Shown piece after piece: positions 5,911 through 13,642 of a stretch of 13,659 bases of DNA. The DNA is from Parcubacteria group bacterium CG11_big_fil_rev_8_21_14_0_20_39_22 (GTDB taxonomy: Bacteria > Patescibacteriota > Minisyncoccia > Phycocordibacterales > GCA-002787175): contig PCWC01000020.1 of assembly GCA_002787175.1 (NCBI GenBank), forward strand, positions 1 through 13,659, given 5' to 3'. Position numbers and translations under genes: made by a program. Every line of letters begins with the position of its first letter. Position 1 is the first letter of the stretch. The notes below the pieces were generated by a model. The model saw only the letters and a list, made by a program, of their open reading frames with translations. It did not search any database and was not told the origin of the DNA.

Positions 5911-8298
5911 ATGCAAGAAGAGAACAACTCTTTATCTATGTCACCACAAAAAAGAAATCTGTGGGAAAAAATATCTTTCTTCTCGATGATTGCGTTGGTT
6001 TTTTTGGTCCCTTTGTTTTTTTTACCAACTGAACTGATTTCTTTAAATTTTTCGAAGATATTGATCACTGCTTTTTTTGCCATACTCGGCTTTTCTGCAT
6101 TTCTAATCGGTAAGATGTTGCGAAGGGAACTGCCAATTCCTTTAAATTTAATGTCGGTATCTTTGATTGCGACTCTGATTTTTTTATTTATATCGGCGTT
6201 TAACTCACCTTCGTTCGATGTTTCTTTTATGGGAAGCGGTTCTTCAGTTTGGACACTTGGTTTTTTTATTGTTCTTTGTCTTATATTTTTTACTATATCT
6301 CTTAATGTAAAAACTAAAGATGAGATTGTGATTCTGATGGTTTCTCTCATGTTGTCGCTGTTTTTGATGATGATCTTCTATGTTGCTTTTTTGTTTGGTC
6401 TTAACGGATTTGTTGAGAAATATATACCGAGTCTTTCCAGCTCTACAATCGCCGGATCAATCGAAACTTTGTCTATACTATGCGGTGCGTTTTTAATTTG
6501 GGTTATGGCAACTGCAGATATCCTAAGAGTGTCATTTTTGGTTCGACTCCTACTATACTTTATGGGAATAGTATCGATTTTTGTCCTCGGGGTGTTAAAT
6601 GATACTTTTATATGGGCTACTGTCGGAGTGCTCTCTCTTATATTCTGTGTTTATGGTTTCCTATTTTTCCCTGTAGAAGATAAGGATTCATCTTCAGATT
6701 GGGGATCGGAAAATAATAAAAAAATAAAATCCAAGCGTATCGCACCTATACACCTATTTTCCCTTATTGTTATATCAGTGGTGTTTTTCCTTGGGAGTAG
6801 TACTTTAGGGGGTGCTCTGTCCAAACCTTTTTCTGAAATCAATCCGGTAAGTACTAATTTGCCAACACTTTCAGATACTTTGAAGACTGTGAAGGGAGCT
6901 GTGGCAGAGAGACCTTTACTCGGGACCGGACCTAATAGATTCTTTGAAACTTGGTCAAAGTATAGACCGATTGATGTAATCCAGTCGTCTTCTTGGAATA
7001 TGGTTTATAATCTTGGTTGGAGCTCCTTTCTTACAATGCTTTCAACTTCTGGAGTTTTGACAATGCTCTCGTTTCTCGCGTTCTTTATAGCGTTTCTCTT
7101 ATACGGGATAAAGAATTTGTTTCGAGGTCATATATCGTTTCTTTCCAAATACATGATCGCAACGGTATTTTTTATCGGATTATACTTTTGGTTTATGTTT
7201 TTTAGTACCACCACGAGTGTCGTAATTTTTGTCTTTATTTTTGCCCTGTCTGCTTTACTTGTATCACTACTGTATAGTGAGAAGTTGTTGAGTTTTTACA
7301 CCCTGCCTTTAGGAAGTGACCCTAAGGTAGGTTTTGTAATTTCTATTGTCTGCGTAGCTCTTTTTATAGGAAGTATCAGTATTGGAATATCATATGGGAA
7401 AAGGGCTGTGGCCTCAGTCTTTTTTGAAAAGGGAATTAAAAAGGCACTCGAACAAGGAGATATCGAAGCAGGTGAGCGTTATGTGATCAGAGCGAGTGAG
7501 TGGGTTCCAAGAGGGTCGTATTTTACCGCCTTGTCGGAAATATCATTGCTCAGACTAAACCAGGCGGTTGCGACAAATGAAAGAGATGCTATACAGGAGC
7601 ATTTTGATAATGCCAGAATGTATGCTGGAGAAGCTGTCACTTACGACAATCGAAATTTTCAATTTTGGCTCTCTGTTGGTAGGGTAAATGAAGCTGCTGT
7701 GCCACTGTCTTCCGATGATGGGGCGTATAAAGGTGCGCTTGAGGCGTATAACAACGCTCTTTCCCTGAGTCCAAATAATCCTTCAATACATTTTGTGTTG
7801 AGTAGGCTACTTCTATTACGTGGAGATTTTGAGGGTGCAGAAGGGAATATAAGTAAGGCTCTTTCTATCAGACCAAATTATGGAGAGGCGTACTTCCTAA
7901 GATCCAAAATTTGGGCAGCTTCAAGTGATTTGATTAAAGCCAAAGAAGATCTTGTTATCGCAGCAGTTTTATTGCCGCAAAATCCGGAAGTATTTTATAA
8001 TCTTGGAACTATTTATTTTAACGATGAAGACTACTCATCTGCAGTAAATGAGCTTGAAAGGGCAATTTCGATTTCTCCAAGATATGCCAATGCCTACTAT
8101 TTCCTCGGTCTTAGTTACTACAAACTTGGAGATATGGACAAAAGTTTGTCTGAATTTAAAAAGTTAAGAGACTTGGTTCCTCAAAATGAAGAGATCGGGG
8201 GGATTGTATCCGATTTGGAATCCGGAAGAGATCCAGTGTTTGGAGCGACAAATTCCGATGCTGGAGAAGCTCCAGTGTTTGAGGATGTTGAAAATTAA
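5911..8298 (+). CDS. O-antigen ligase/polymerase-like (Wzy/WaaL) membrane protein with C-terminal TPR domain
   Basis: 795 residues from the ATG at 5911; the frame is open further up, and ATG 5902 or TTG 5875 are alternatives disfavoured by the promoter. The N-terminal part (about 20-495) holds roughly a dozen hydrophobic segments. ERPLLGTGPNRFFETW (about 333-348), followed by a WNMVYNLGWSS segment and another helix, is the pattern of the large outer loop in O-antigen ligase/polymerase family proteins, which join polysaccharide from a lipid carrier to an acceptor. After the last helix (about 475-495) comes an alpha-helical region and about four TPRs (about 605-770; for example NNALSLSPNNPSIHFVLSRL and FYNLGTIYFNDEDYSSAVNE), probably outside the membrane and holding partners or the acceptor. 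The substrate is unknown; glycoprotein glycosylation or surface polysaccharide are both possible. A MurJ-like flippase follows 82 bases downstream. Confidence 0.8.
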   Translation: MQEENNSLSMSPQKRNLWEKISFFSMIALVFLVPLFFLPTELISLNFSKILITAFFAILGFSAFLIGKMLRRELPIPLNLMSVSLIATLIFLFISAFNSPSFDVSFMGSGSSVWTLGFFIVLCLIFFTISLNVKTKDEIVILMVSLMLSLFLMMIFYVAFLFGLNGFVEKYIPSLSSSTIAGSIETLSILCGAFLIWVMATADILRVSFLVRLLLYFMGIVSIFVLGVLNDTFIWATVGVLSLIFCVYGFLFFPVEDKDSSSDWGSENNKKIKSKRIAPIHLFSLIVISVVFFLGSSTLGGALSKPFSEINPVSTNLPTLSDTLKTVKGAVAERPLLGTGPNRFFETWSKYRPIDVIQSSSWNMVYNLGWSSFLTMLSTSGVLTMLSFLAFFIAFLLYGIKNLFRGHISFLSKYMIATVFFIGLYFWFMFFSTTTSVVIFVFIFALSALLVSLLYSEKLLSFYTLPLGSDPKVGFVISIVCVALFIGSISIGISYGKRAVASVFFEKGIKKALEQGDIEAGERYVIRASEWVPRGSYFTALSEISLLRLNQAVATNERDAIQEHFDNARMYAGEAVTYDNRNFQFWLSVGRVNEAAVPLSSDDGAYKGALEAYNNALSLSPNNPSIHFVLSRLLLLRGDFEGAEGNISKALSIRPNYGEAYFLRSKIWAASSDLIKAKEDLVIAAVLLPQNPEVFYNLGTIYFNDEDYSSAVNELERAISISPRYANAYYFLGLSYYKLGDMDKSLSEFKKLRDLVPQNEEIGGIVSDLESGRDPVFGATNSDAGEAPVFEDVEN

Positions 8299-8380
8299 GA
8301 ATTGGTTGTAATTTAAATTTGTTAGTAAAAAGATCGTTGGAAAGATATAAGTGTGTTAATACAGATTCTGTTTTTTGTAT

Positions 8381-10075
8381 ATGGTGAAAAAAATATTTAA
8401 CTTATTAAATCAAGAAACGAATGATATTCACAAAGCGGCATATTTGCTCGGATTTTTTGCCTTTCTGTCACAAATTTTAGCGCTCGTAAGAGATCGAATA
8501 TTTGCAGGTTCTTTTGGAGCGGGCGAAACTCTGGATATATATTACGCTGCCTTTAGGATTCCTGACATTATTTTAATTTCAGCCGCATCGATAGTTTCAG
8601 TCTCGATTCTGATTCCATTTTTAGTTGAACGTCTCGAAAAGGATAAAGAAAAAGGAAGGAAGTTTATAGATGCGTTGTTTACTGTGTTTTTCGGTAGCAT
8701 AGTTGTGGTTTGTATAGTTGTTTATTTTCTTATCCCTTCTCTTGTCGAAATTATATTTCCAGGGCTTGCGGGAGGAGAGTCGGGCGAGCAGCTAATACTA
8801 CTTTCGAGGATAATGATGCTTCAGTCGATACTTCTCGGCATTTCAAATCTGTTTGCAAGCGTTACTCAGGTCTATAAGAAATTTTTTGTTTATGCGACCA
8901 GTCCTATACTTTACAACTTGGGTATAATAATCGGAGCGCTTTTCTTCTATCCTAAAATGGGTATTGCGGGCCTTGCTTGGGGAGTCGTGCTCGGTGCGGC
9001 TTTTCATATGCTGGTGCAAGTGCCTGTCATAGTAAGTAAGGGACTGTTTCCTTCTTTAACTTTAAACATCTGCTGGAGGGATGTAAAAGAAGTGATGTTG
9101 ATATCTTTGCCACGGACTTTTGCACTTGGAATAAACAACATTTCAGTATTAGTTTTGGTTTCCTTAGCTTCATTTATGAAGGCGGGATCAATTGCTATAT
9201 TCAATCTTTCTTGGAATTTACAAACTGTGCCTTTCTTTATAATTGGATCAAGTTATTCCATTGCTGCTTTCCCAACACTGTCTCGACTCTTTGCGCGAGG
9301 TGATATGAAGGGTTACGGTGACCAGATAAGCCAAGCCATAAGGCATATAGTATTTTGGTCTTTTCCTGCTCTCGTGTTGTTTATAGTCCTTAGGGCGCAG
9401 ATTGTCCGTACGATACTCGGTTTTGGAGAATTTAGCTGGAGCGATACCCGTTTGACGGCGGCAGCACTTGCAGTTTTTTCACTTTCGGTAGTGGCTCAAT
9501 CACTATCTGCTCTTTTTATCCGGGCATACTATGCGAGAGGTAATACCAAAAAACCTCTTTTTATAAATATTTTCACCGGTGTGGTTGTTGTATTAGGGTC
9601 TTATGTGCTTATAAAAATTTTCAATGAAGTCCTGATATTTAGGTACTTTATCGAGTCTTTACTTAGGGTAAGTGATGTCGCCGGCACCGAAGTTCTTATG
9701 CTCCCTCTTGCATATTCAATAGGATTGTTTGTGAGTATATTTTTGTATTGGAGACATTTCGCGCGTGATTTTGGTCGCTTTGGTAAAAACATCTTCGATA
9801 CTATATATCAAAGTTTTGCTGCTTCGGTTATTATGGGAGCTGTAACTTTTGTCGCACTTAATATTTTTGATAACGTATTCGACATCGATACTGCAATTGG
9901 TATATTTTTACAGGGATTTTGTTCGGGCATTGTAGGAATATTTTCAGGGGTGATTATCTTGATCGCTTTAAGCAACAAGGAGATTAAGGAGGTAATAAGG
10001 ACCCTTCATAAAAAGTTTTGGAAAGTCAAAGTCGTGGGTCCAGACTCGACTGAAGATAGCACTGTTCAGAAGTAA
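8381..10075 (+). CDS. murJ: MurJ/MviN-family lipid II (or lipid-linked oligosaccharide) flippase
   Basis: 564 residues from ATG 8381; an upstream in-frame TTG at 8375 would add two residues. The protein has about 14 hydrophobic helices, the MVF-family layout. Conserved signals are LVRDRIFAGSFGAGETLD (35-52), FRIPD (58-62) and FPTLSRLFARGD near the middle. MurJ moves lipid II across the membrane for peptidoglycan synthesis. Against E. coli MurJ by eye, R24 and D39 are kept (R37, D52), but essential R18, R52 and R270 correspond to Q31, L65 and N279. The protein may therefore be a divergent MurJ or a flippase for another lipid-linked sugar, fitting the ligase-like neighbour upstream. The C terminus ends in a charged soluble tail. 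No Shine-Dalgarno site is visible. Confidence 0.85.
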   Translation: MVKKIFNLLNQETNDIHKAAYLLGFFAFLSQILALVRDRIFAGSFGAGETLDIYYAAFRIPDIILISAASIVSVSILIPFLVERLEKDKEKGRKFIDALFTVFFGSIVVVCIVVYFLIPSLVEIIFPGLAGGESGEQLILLSRIMMLQSILLGISNLFASVTQVYKKFFVYATSPILYNLGIIIGALFFYPKMGIAGLAWGVVLGAAFHMLVQVPVIVSKGLFPSLTLNICWRDVKEVMLISLPRTFALGINNISVLVLVSLASFMKAGSIAIFNLSWNLQTVPFFIIGSSYSIAAFPTLSRLFARGDMKGYGDQISQAIRHIVFWSFPALVLFIVLRAQIVRTILGFGEFSWSDTRLTAAALAVFSLSVVAQSLSALFIRAYYARGNTKKPLFINIFTGVVVVLGSYVLIKIFNEVLIFRYFIESLLRVSDVAGTEVLMLPLAYSIGLFVSIFLYWRHFARDFGRFGKNIFDTIYQSFAASVIMGAVTFVALNIFDNVFDIDTAIGIFLQGFCSGIVGIFSGVIILIALSNKEIKEVIRTLHKKFWKVKVVGPDSTEDSTVQK

Positions 10076-10138
10076 TCGCGTTATAAAATTCCACAATGGG
10101 TGATTTTCTGTTAAGATATGGAATCTCACGATATTTTT

Positions 10139-11992
10139 ATGAAGTCAAACAAAATTAGAAATTTCAGCATTATAGCTCATATTGATCACGGTAAGTCTAC
10201 GCTTGCCGATAGGATGCTTGAAGTTACTAAAACTGTTGAAAAAAGGAAGATGAAAGAGCAAGTTTTGGATGTTATGGAACTTGAAAGGGAAAGAGGGATT
10301 ACGATAAAGATGCAGCCGGTCCGAATGCTTTATGAGGCAAAACCTTCGGAAATCTCAGACAATGGGCAGAATTTAAATACTGAGAACCCCCAACAGTATA
10401 TTTTGAATTTAATAGATACGCCGGGACACATCGATTTTTCTTACGAGGTTTCTCGGGCGCTTAAGGCTGTTGAAGGAGCGATACTTTTGGTGGATGCTAC
10501 ACAAGGTGTGCAAGCTCAGACTTTGTCGGTGCTTGAAATGGCGAAAGAAGCAGGTCTTGAGATTATACCGGCTGTAAGCAAAATCGACTCTCCCTTCGCG
10601 AGAGTCGATGATGTTAAACTGGAAATATCTAAAATCTTAGGGTGTGGGTTGGATCGGATTTTGGAAGTTTCTGGTAAAACAGGGCAGGGAGTTGTAGAGC
10701 TTTTGGATGAAATAGTGAGGATTGTGCCGCCGCCACAAGATGAGGAACTGCTTGAAGGAGACACTTCCGGCTTTAGAGGTCTTATTTTTGATTTTGAATA
10801 CTCGACTCATACGGGAGTTATAATTTATGTTCGAGTCGTAAATGGAGAGGTGTCAAAGAAGGAAAAGTTAAGATTTTCGATTGCCAAAAAAGACTTTTCA
10901 CCGATTGAAATTGGAACTTTTTCACCAGCAAAAAGCCCCAAAGATTCACTGGAATCTGGAGAGATAGGATATATAGTCACAGGTATAAAAGAACCTGGCA
11001 TTGCATCTGTCGGTGATACTGTAGTTTTCGAAAGGAAACCTTTGCCCGCGCTTTCGGGATATCAAAATCCTTGGCCTGTGGTTTGGGCGAGTATATATCC
11101 AGAGAGTCAGGATGATTTTGTATCACTCCGGCAAGCTCTAATGCGTCTTAGACTTTCGGATTCATCTTTTACTTTTGAAGAAGAATCCTCAGGGCTTTTA
11201 GGTAGGGGATTTAGAGTGGGTTTTTTGGGAATGCTCCATCTTGAAATAATAACGGAGAGACTTAGGAGGGAATTTTCTCTTGAGATAATTGTAACTACTC
11301 CTTCAATAACCTATGAAGTTACAACAAAAAATCAAAAAACCATTACTGCTTATTCACCTCTACAATTTCCTGAACTCGGCGATATTTTGAAGATTAAAGA
11401 ACCTTGGACTTCTATTCAGATAATAAGCCCTTCCGATTATCTGGGAGATATAATGCAGATATTGTTTAAACATGAGGCGATAGTTGGGACATCGGAGACG
11501 TTCGGGGACAATAGAACTTCAATTTGTGCCGATATACCACTACGAGAACTTATGAGAGGTTTTTTTGACGAACTAAAAAGTGCCTCTTCTGGTTTCGCAT
11601 CGCTTTCATATGTTATGGGCGAAATGAAGGAGGCCGACGTCGTTCGTCTTGATATCTTAGTTGCAGAAGAGCTTGTGCCGGCTTTCTCTCGAGTTGTTTC
11701 CCGCAGGCGCGTAGAAGAAGAGGCAGAAGAAGCGGTGGAGAAGCTCTTCAACCTTTTGCCAAAACAACAGTTTGTTACCAAGATTCAAGCAAAAGCTGTT
11801 GGGAGAATCATATCTTCAAAAACCCTATCGGCACTTAAAAAGGACGTAACGGGTCATTTATACGGTGGCGATATAACCCGAAAGAAAAAGTTGTGGGAAA
11901 AACAGAAAAAAGGTAAGAAAAAGATGAAGGAAAGAGGTAAGGCAAATATTCCTCACGAGGTTTTTCTTAAAATGATGAGGTCGGGAGAATAG
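10139..11992 (+). CDS. lepA: Elongation factor 4 (LepA), translational GTPase
   Basis: 617 residues from ATG 10139. The start gives MKSNKIRNFSIIAHIDHGKS, matching the normal LepA N terminus; ATG 10118 would add seven residues and directly abuts a TAAGAT -10-like box (10112-10117). LepA binds the ribosome and hydrolyses GTP, acting in initiation/elongation quality under stress. G1 is AHIDHGKST (13-21), switch I is ERERGITIK (49-57), G3 is DTPGHIDF (93-100). G4 is SKID (147-150) rather than NKID and G5 is SGK (178-180) rather than SAK, both unusual. An extra stretch of about 18 residues lies at 68-86 before G3. The LepA-specific C-terminal domain is present (VGRIISSKTLSALKKDVTGH, YGGDITRKKKLWEKQKKGKK) and the end IPHEVFLKMM matches the family. 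It follows the flippase gene by 63 bases. Confidence 0.97.
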   Translation: MKSNKIRNFSIIAHIDHGKSTLADRMLEVTKTVEKRKMKEQVLDVMELERERGITIKMQPVRMLYEAKPSEISDNGQNLNTENPQQYILNLIDTPGHIDFSYEVSRALKAVEGAILLVDATQGVQAQTLSVLEMAKEAGLEIIPAVSKIDSPFARVDDVKLEISKILGCGLDRILEVSGKTGQGVVELLDEIVRIVPPPQDEELLEGDTSGFRGLIFDFEYSTHTGVIIYVRVVNGEVSKKEKLRFSIAKKDFSPIEIGTFSPAKSPKDSLESGEIGYIVTGIKEPGIASVGDTVVFERKPLPALSGYQNPWPVVWASIYPESQDDFVSLRQALMRLRLSDSSFTFEEESSGLLGRGFRVGFLGMLHLEIITERLRREFSLEIIVTTPSITYEVTTKNQKTITAYSPLQFPELGDILKIKEPWTSIQIISPSDYLGDIMQILFKHEAIVGTSETFGDNRTSICADIPLRELMRGFFDELKSASSGFASLSYVMGEMKEADVVRLDILVAEELVPAFSRVVSRRRVEEEAEEAVEKLFNLLPKQQFVTKIQAKAVGRIISSKTLSALKKDVTGHLYGGDITRKKKLWEKQKKGKKKMKERGKANIPHEVFLKMMRSGE

Positions 11993-12075
11993 CATTTATC
12001 ATGTAGCGTGTAACATTTAACACGAGAGACAAGATTATTTTTAAATTTGTAATTTTTAAATTTTTGTAAATAATG

Positions 12076-12188
12076 TTCAAATTTTTAATTTTCAAACGGA
12101 AGAAATAAAAGGTGATTTTAGTGCTTGGTTTGGAAATTATAGAATTATAAAATTATTTAAAAATTAAAAATTGGAAATTAAAAATTCT
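12076..12188. repeat. AT-rich inverted repeats in the spacer after lepA
   Basis: Bases 12076-12092 (ttcaaatttttaatttt) are complementary to 12160-12176 with one G-U position, and a further copy of the aaattaaaaatt core follows at 12176-12187. The stretch from 12000 to 12190 is almost pure AT and carries no gene that I can see. Confidence 0.45.
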
Positions 12189-12195
12189 TAGCTTC

Positions 12196-12300
12196 CTACA
12201 GTCCCAATGGGCTATATAGCATTACCATGCTTATGATTATAAAAATCGAGAGACAAATCCAGATCCACTTTATGACTTTTTGATGCTTTTTTTGAAACAT
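12196..12300 (-). CDS. Small single-pass membrane protein, 34 residues
   Basis: ATG at 12300 reading leftwards to TAG at 12198-12196. The product opens with a basic MFQKKHQKVIKWIW, continues as an uninterrupted hydrophobic helix (about residues 12-29: WIWICLSIFIIISMVMLY) and ends SPLGL. The positive-inside rule predicts a cytoplasmic N terminus. I recall very similar tiny proteins in Parcubacteria genomes but cannot name a family or function. It lies in the spacer before, and divergent from, the FtsB-like gene. A TTGACG -35-like box lies too close upstream (12317 region) to be certain of a promoter. A coding reading is favoured by composition: GC-richer than the flanking AT spacer and a basic-then-hydrophobic pattern. 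Confidence 0.6.
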   Translation of the reverse strand: MFQKKHQKVIKWIWICLSIFIIISMVMLYSPLGL

Positions 12301-12379
12301 AGCAATTTATTGCGTCAAGATTAAATAATATGAGATAATAGCGATAATAACGCATTGTCGATATTTCGTCCAGCACCAT

Positions 12380-12748
12380 ATGTACGATATAAACATAAAG
12401 AAAAAAAGGAAAACTAAAATTATCTTTCGGATGGTAAGTGTACTTTTAGTTATCTTATGTGTTTTCTTTGCAAAAGTATCTTATAATGCTTATGTTAAAA
12501 AACAGGAAAGCGAAGAAAATTACAGGAGGGCGGAGGCCTCGCTTGTAGAGATTGAGAAAAGGCAAGCCAGACTGGAAAAGGAGATTGAAAAGTTAAGCAC
12601 TGACAGAGGGATAGAAGAAGAGATTAGAGAAAAATTTAGAGTTGCAAAGGAAGGTGAGAAGATGATGGTTCTCTTAGGTAGCGAGGAAGTCGAAGAAAAA
12701 CCGGAAGAGAAGAAAACGTGGTGGAAGAAGTTATTGGGCATTTTTTAA
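12380..12748 (+). CDS. FtsB/DivIC-like septum formation initiator family protein
   Basis: 122 residues. A short basic cytoplasmic N terminus (KKKRKTK, 7-13) is followed by one membrane helix (about 17-35), a coiled coil (about 40-75, rich in Glu/Lys/Leu) and TDRGIEEEIREKFRVAKEGE (74-93), the signature of the FtsB/DivIC family. These bitopic proteins form part of the divisome with FtsL and FtsQ/DivIB. The tail after residue 100 is highly charged and ends TWWKKLLGIF, which could be a second, amphipathic membrane contact, unusual for E. coli FtsB. Possible -10 boxes (gataat at 12334 and 12343) precede the gene. tRNA-Gly begins eight bases after the stop, so co-transcription is likely. Confidence 0.85.
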   Translation: MYDINIKKKRKTKIIFRMVSVLLVILCVFFAKVSYNAYVKKQESEENYRRAEASLVEIEKRQARLEKEIEKLSTDRGIEEEIREKFRVAKEGEKMMVLLGSEEVEEKPEEKKTWWKKLLGIF

Positions 12749-12756
12749 ATAAGTAA

Positions 12757-12830
12757 GCGGGTATAGTTTAGTGGTAAAACGGGTGCTTCCCAAGCATCAG
12801 ATGGGAGTTCGATTCTCCCTATCCGCACCA
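12757..12830 (+). tRNA. tRNA-Gly (anticodon CCC)
   Basis: 74 bases with encoded CCA. The acceptor GCGGGTA pairs with TATCCGC (one G-U), the anticodon stem GGTGC/GCATC surrounds the loop TTCCCAA, giving anticodon CCC for GGG codons, and the T arm is GGGAG-TTCGATT-CTCCC. It lies directly behind the FtsB-like gene. Confidence 0.97.
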
Positions 12831-12860
12831 AAAGGTAGCAAAATTTACTTCTGGGACCAA

Positions 12861-12893
12861 CGATTCGATTCTCCGTAGCCGCACAAAAAGGAA
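12861..12893 (+). pseudogene. Degraded copy of the 3' end of tRNA-Gly
   Basis: Bases 12864-12891 match 12808-12835 (T-loop, acceptor 3' strand, CCA and following aaaagg) at about 25 of 28 positions, starting with identical ttcgattctcc. The rest of the tRNA is missing. A separate gcgggta (12910-12916) equals the tRNA's 5' acceptor strand. The segment looks like a duplicated and eroded tRNA fragment, or the mark of an old tRNA-targeted integration. Confidence 0.6.
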
Positions 12894-12988
12894 CGAAGTG
12901 ACTATATTTGCGGGTAGAGTAGGCAAAAGACCTACCTGTACTGTACAGCTTATATTAGATTATGTTACCTTGTAACAATGCACGTAGC

Positions 12989-13007
12989 AGCACTACACTA
13001 TAGTGCT
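12989..13007. other. Perfect 7-bp hairpin in the spacer after tRNA-Gly
   Basis: agcacta (12989-12995) pairs with tagtgct (13001-13007) around a five-base loop. No T run follows. The 250-base spacer between tRNA-Gly and the NTF2-like gene otherwise holds tRNA-like fragments, including caagcggtaaagc (13042-13054), which resembles a tRNA D arm (tRNA-Gln type), and no gene. Confidence 0.35.
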
Positions 13008-13066
13008 CCCGGGTGCTATTATGGTCGGTTCGTGATAGGGTCAAGCGGTAAAGCTTGGCTATCCTT

Positions 13067-13072
13067 TATAAT
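13067..13072 (+). promoter_or_regulatory. -10 box of the NTF2-like gene
   Basis: A perfect TATAAT lies eight bases before the ATG at 13081, implying a leaderless transcript. I see no good -35 box at the usual distance. Confidence 0.5.
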
Positions 13073-13080
13073 ATATTGCT

Positions 13081-13428
13081 ATGAGTAACACGATTAAAAT
13101 TGCAGAAAAATATTTTGAACTCTCCAATCAAAGCAACATGGGAGAGATTGGTAAAATGTTTTCCGATAGATCAACCTACAGTTCTGCCGATACCGGTGTA
13201 TATCTTGGAATTGATCAAATTATTAATATGATGTCCAATTTCCATGCCAGTTTCAGTAAGTTAAGTTGGATTGTGAAGGGTATCAAGGAATTGCGTCCAG
13301 GGGTTGCCGAGATTGATTTTGTGTTCCGAGGCATTACCAAAGCAGGGCAGACAGTAGAGAATCCTGGGACTGAGTATGTTATCGTATTTGATGATAAAAT
13401 TCAGCACATTGAGGTCAGGAGCAAATAG
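13081..13428 (+). CDS. SnoaL/NTF2-like fold protein of unknown function
   Basis: 115 residues. The pattern of an N-terminal helix (KIAEKYFELSNQSN), a segment on an early strand (MFSDRSTYSSADTGVYLGIDQIINMM) and later beta strands (KLSWIVKGIKEL, AEIDFVFRGITKAG, TEYVIVFDDKIQHIEVR) is that of the cone-shaped NTF2-like superfamily, which includes SnoaL cyclases, ketosteroid isomerase and many small binding proteins. No catalytic residues can be assigned with confidence. There is no signal peptide or membrane segment, so it should be cytoplasmic. The base composition is more balanced than the AT-rich spacers, and it sits between two tRNA genes and next to tRNA debris, a common place for acquired genes (inference). 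The ATG is fixed by the TATAAT eight bases upstream. Confidence 0.8.
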   Translation: MSNTIKIAEKYFELSNQSNMGEIGKMFSDRSTYSSADTGVYLGIDQIINMMSNFHASFSKLSWIVKGIKELRPGVAEIDFVFRGITKAGQTVENPGTEYVIVFDDKIQHIEVRSK

Positions 13429-13503
13429 TATGTGGGTTTTGATAAAGACAACCCCCGCCCGTTTCTTTTGAGTATCTAATCAAAAAAGATAAAAAACAAA
13501 CAG

Positions 13504-13544
13504 AAATTCTGAAGCGGCTAACTGCTTCAGAATTTATGTTTTTT
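13504..13544 (+). terminator. Intrinsic terminator after the NTF2-like gene
   Basis: A perfect 12-bp stem, aaattctgaagc (13504-13515) with gcttcagaattt (13524-13535), has an eight-base loop and is followed after three bases by T6 (13539-13544). It separates the NTF2-like gene from tRNA-Arg. Confidence 0.8.
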
Positions 13545-13567
13545 ATGCTATATTTTCAAAGCATATC

Positions 13568-13642
13568 GCCGTCGTAGTTCAATGGATAGAACAAGACACT
13601 CCTAACGTCTAAATACAGGTTCGATTCCTGTCGATGGCACCA
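13568..13642 (+). tRNA. tRNA-Arg (anticodon CCT)
   Basis: 75 bases with encoded CCA. Acceptor GCCGTCG pairs with CGATGGC (one G-U); the anticodon loop CTCCTAA gives CCU, reading AGG; the T arm is ACAGG-TTCGATT-CCTGT. It resembles E. coli tRNA-Arg(CCU) through the anticodon loop and T arm. The base pair next to the anticodon loop is an A-C mismatch (AGACA/CGTCT). A TATATT -10-like box (13549-13554) may drive it. Confidence 0.95.
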
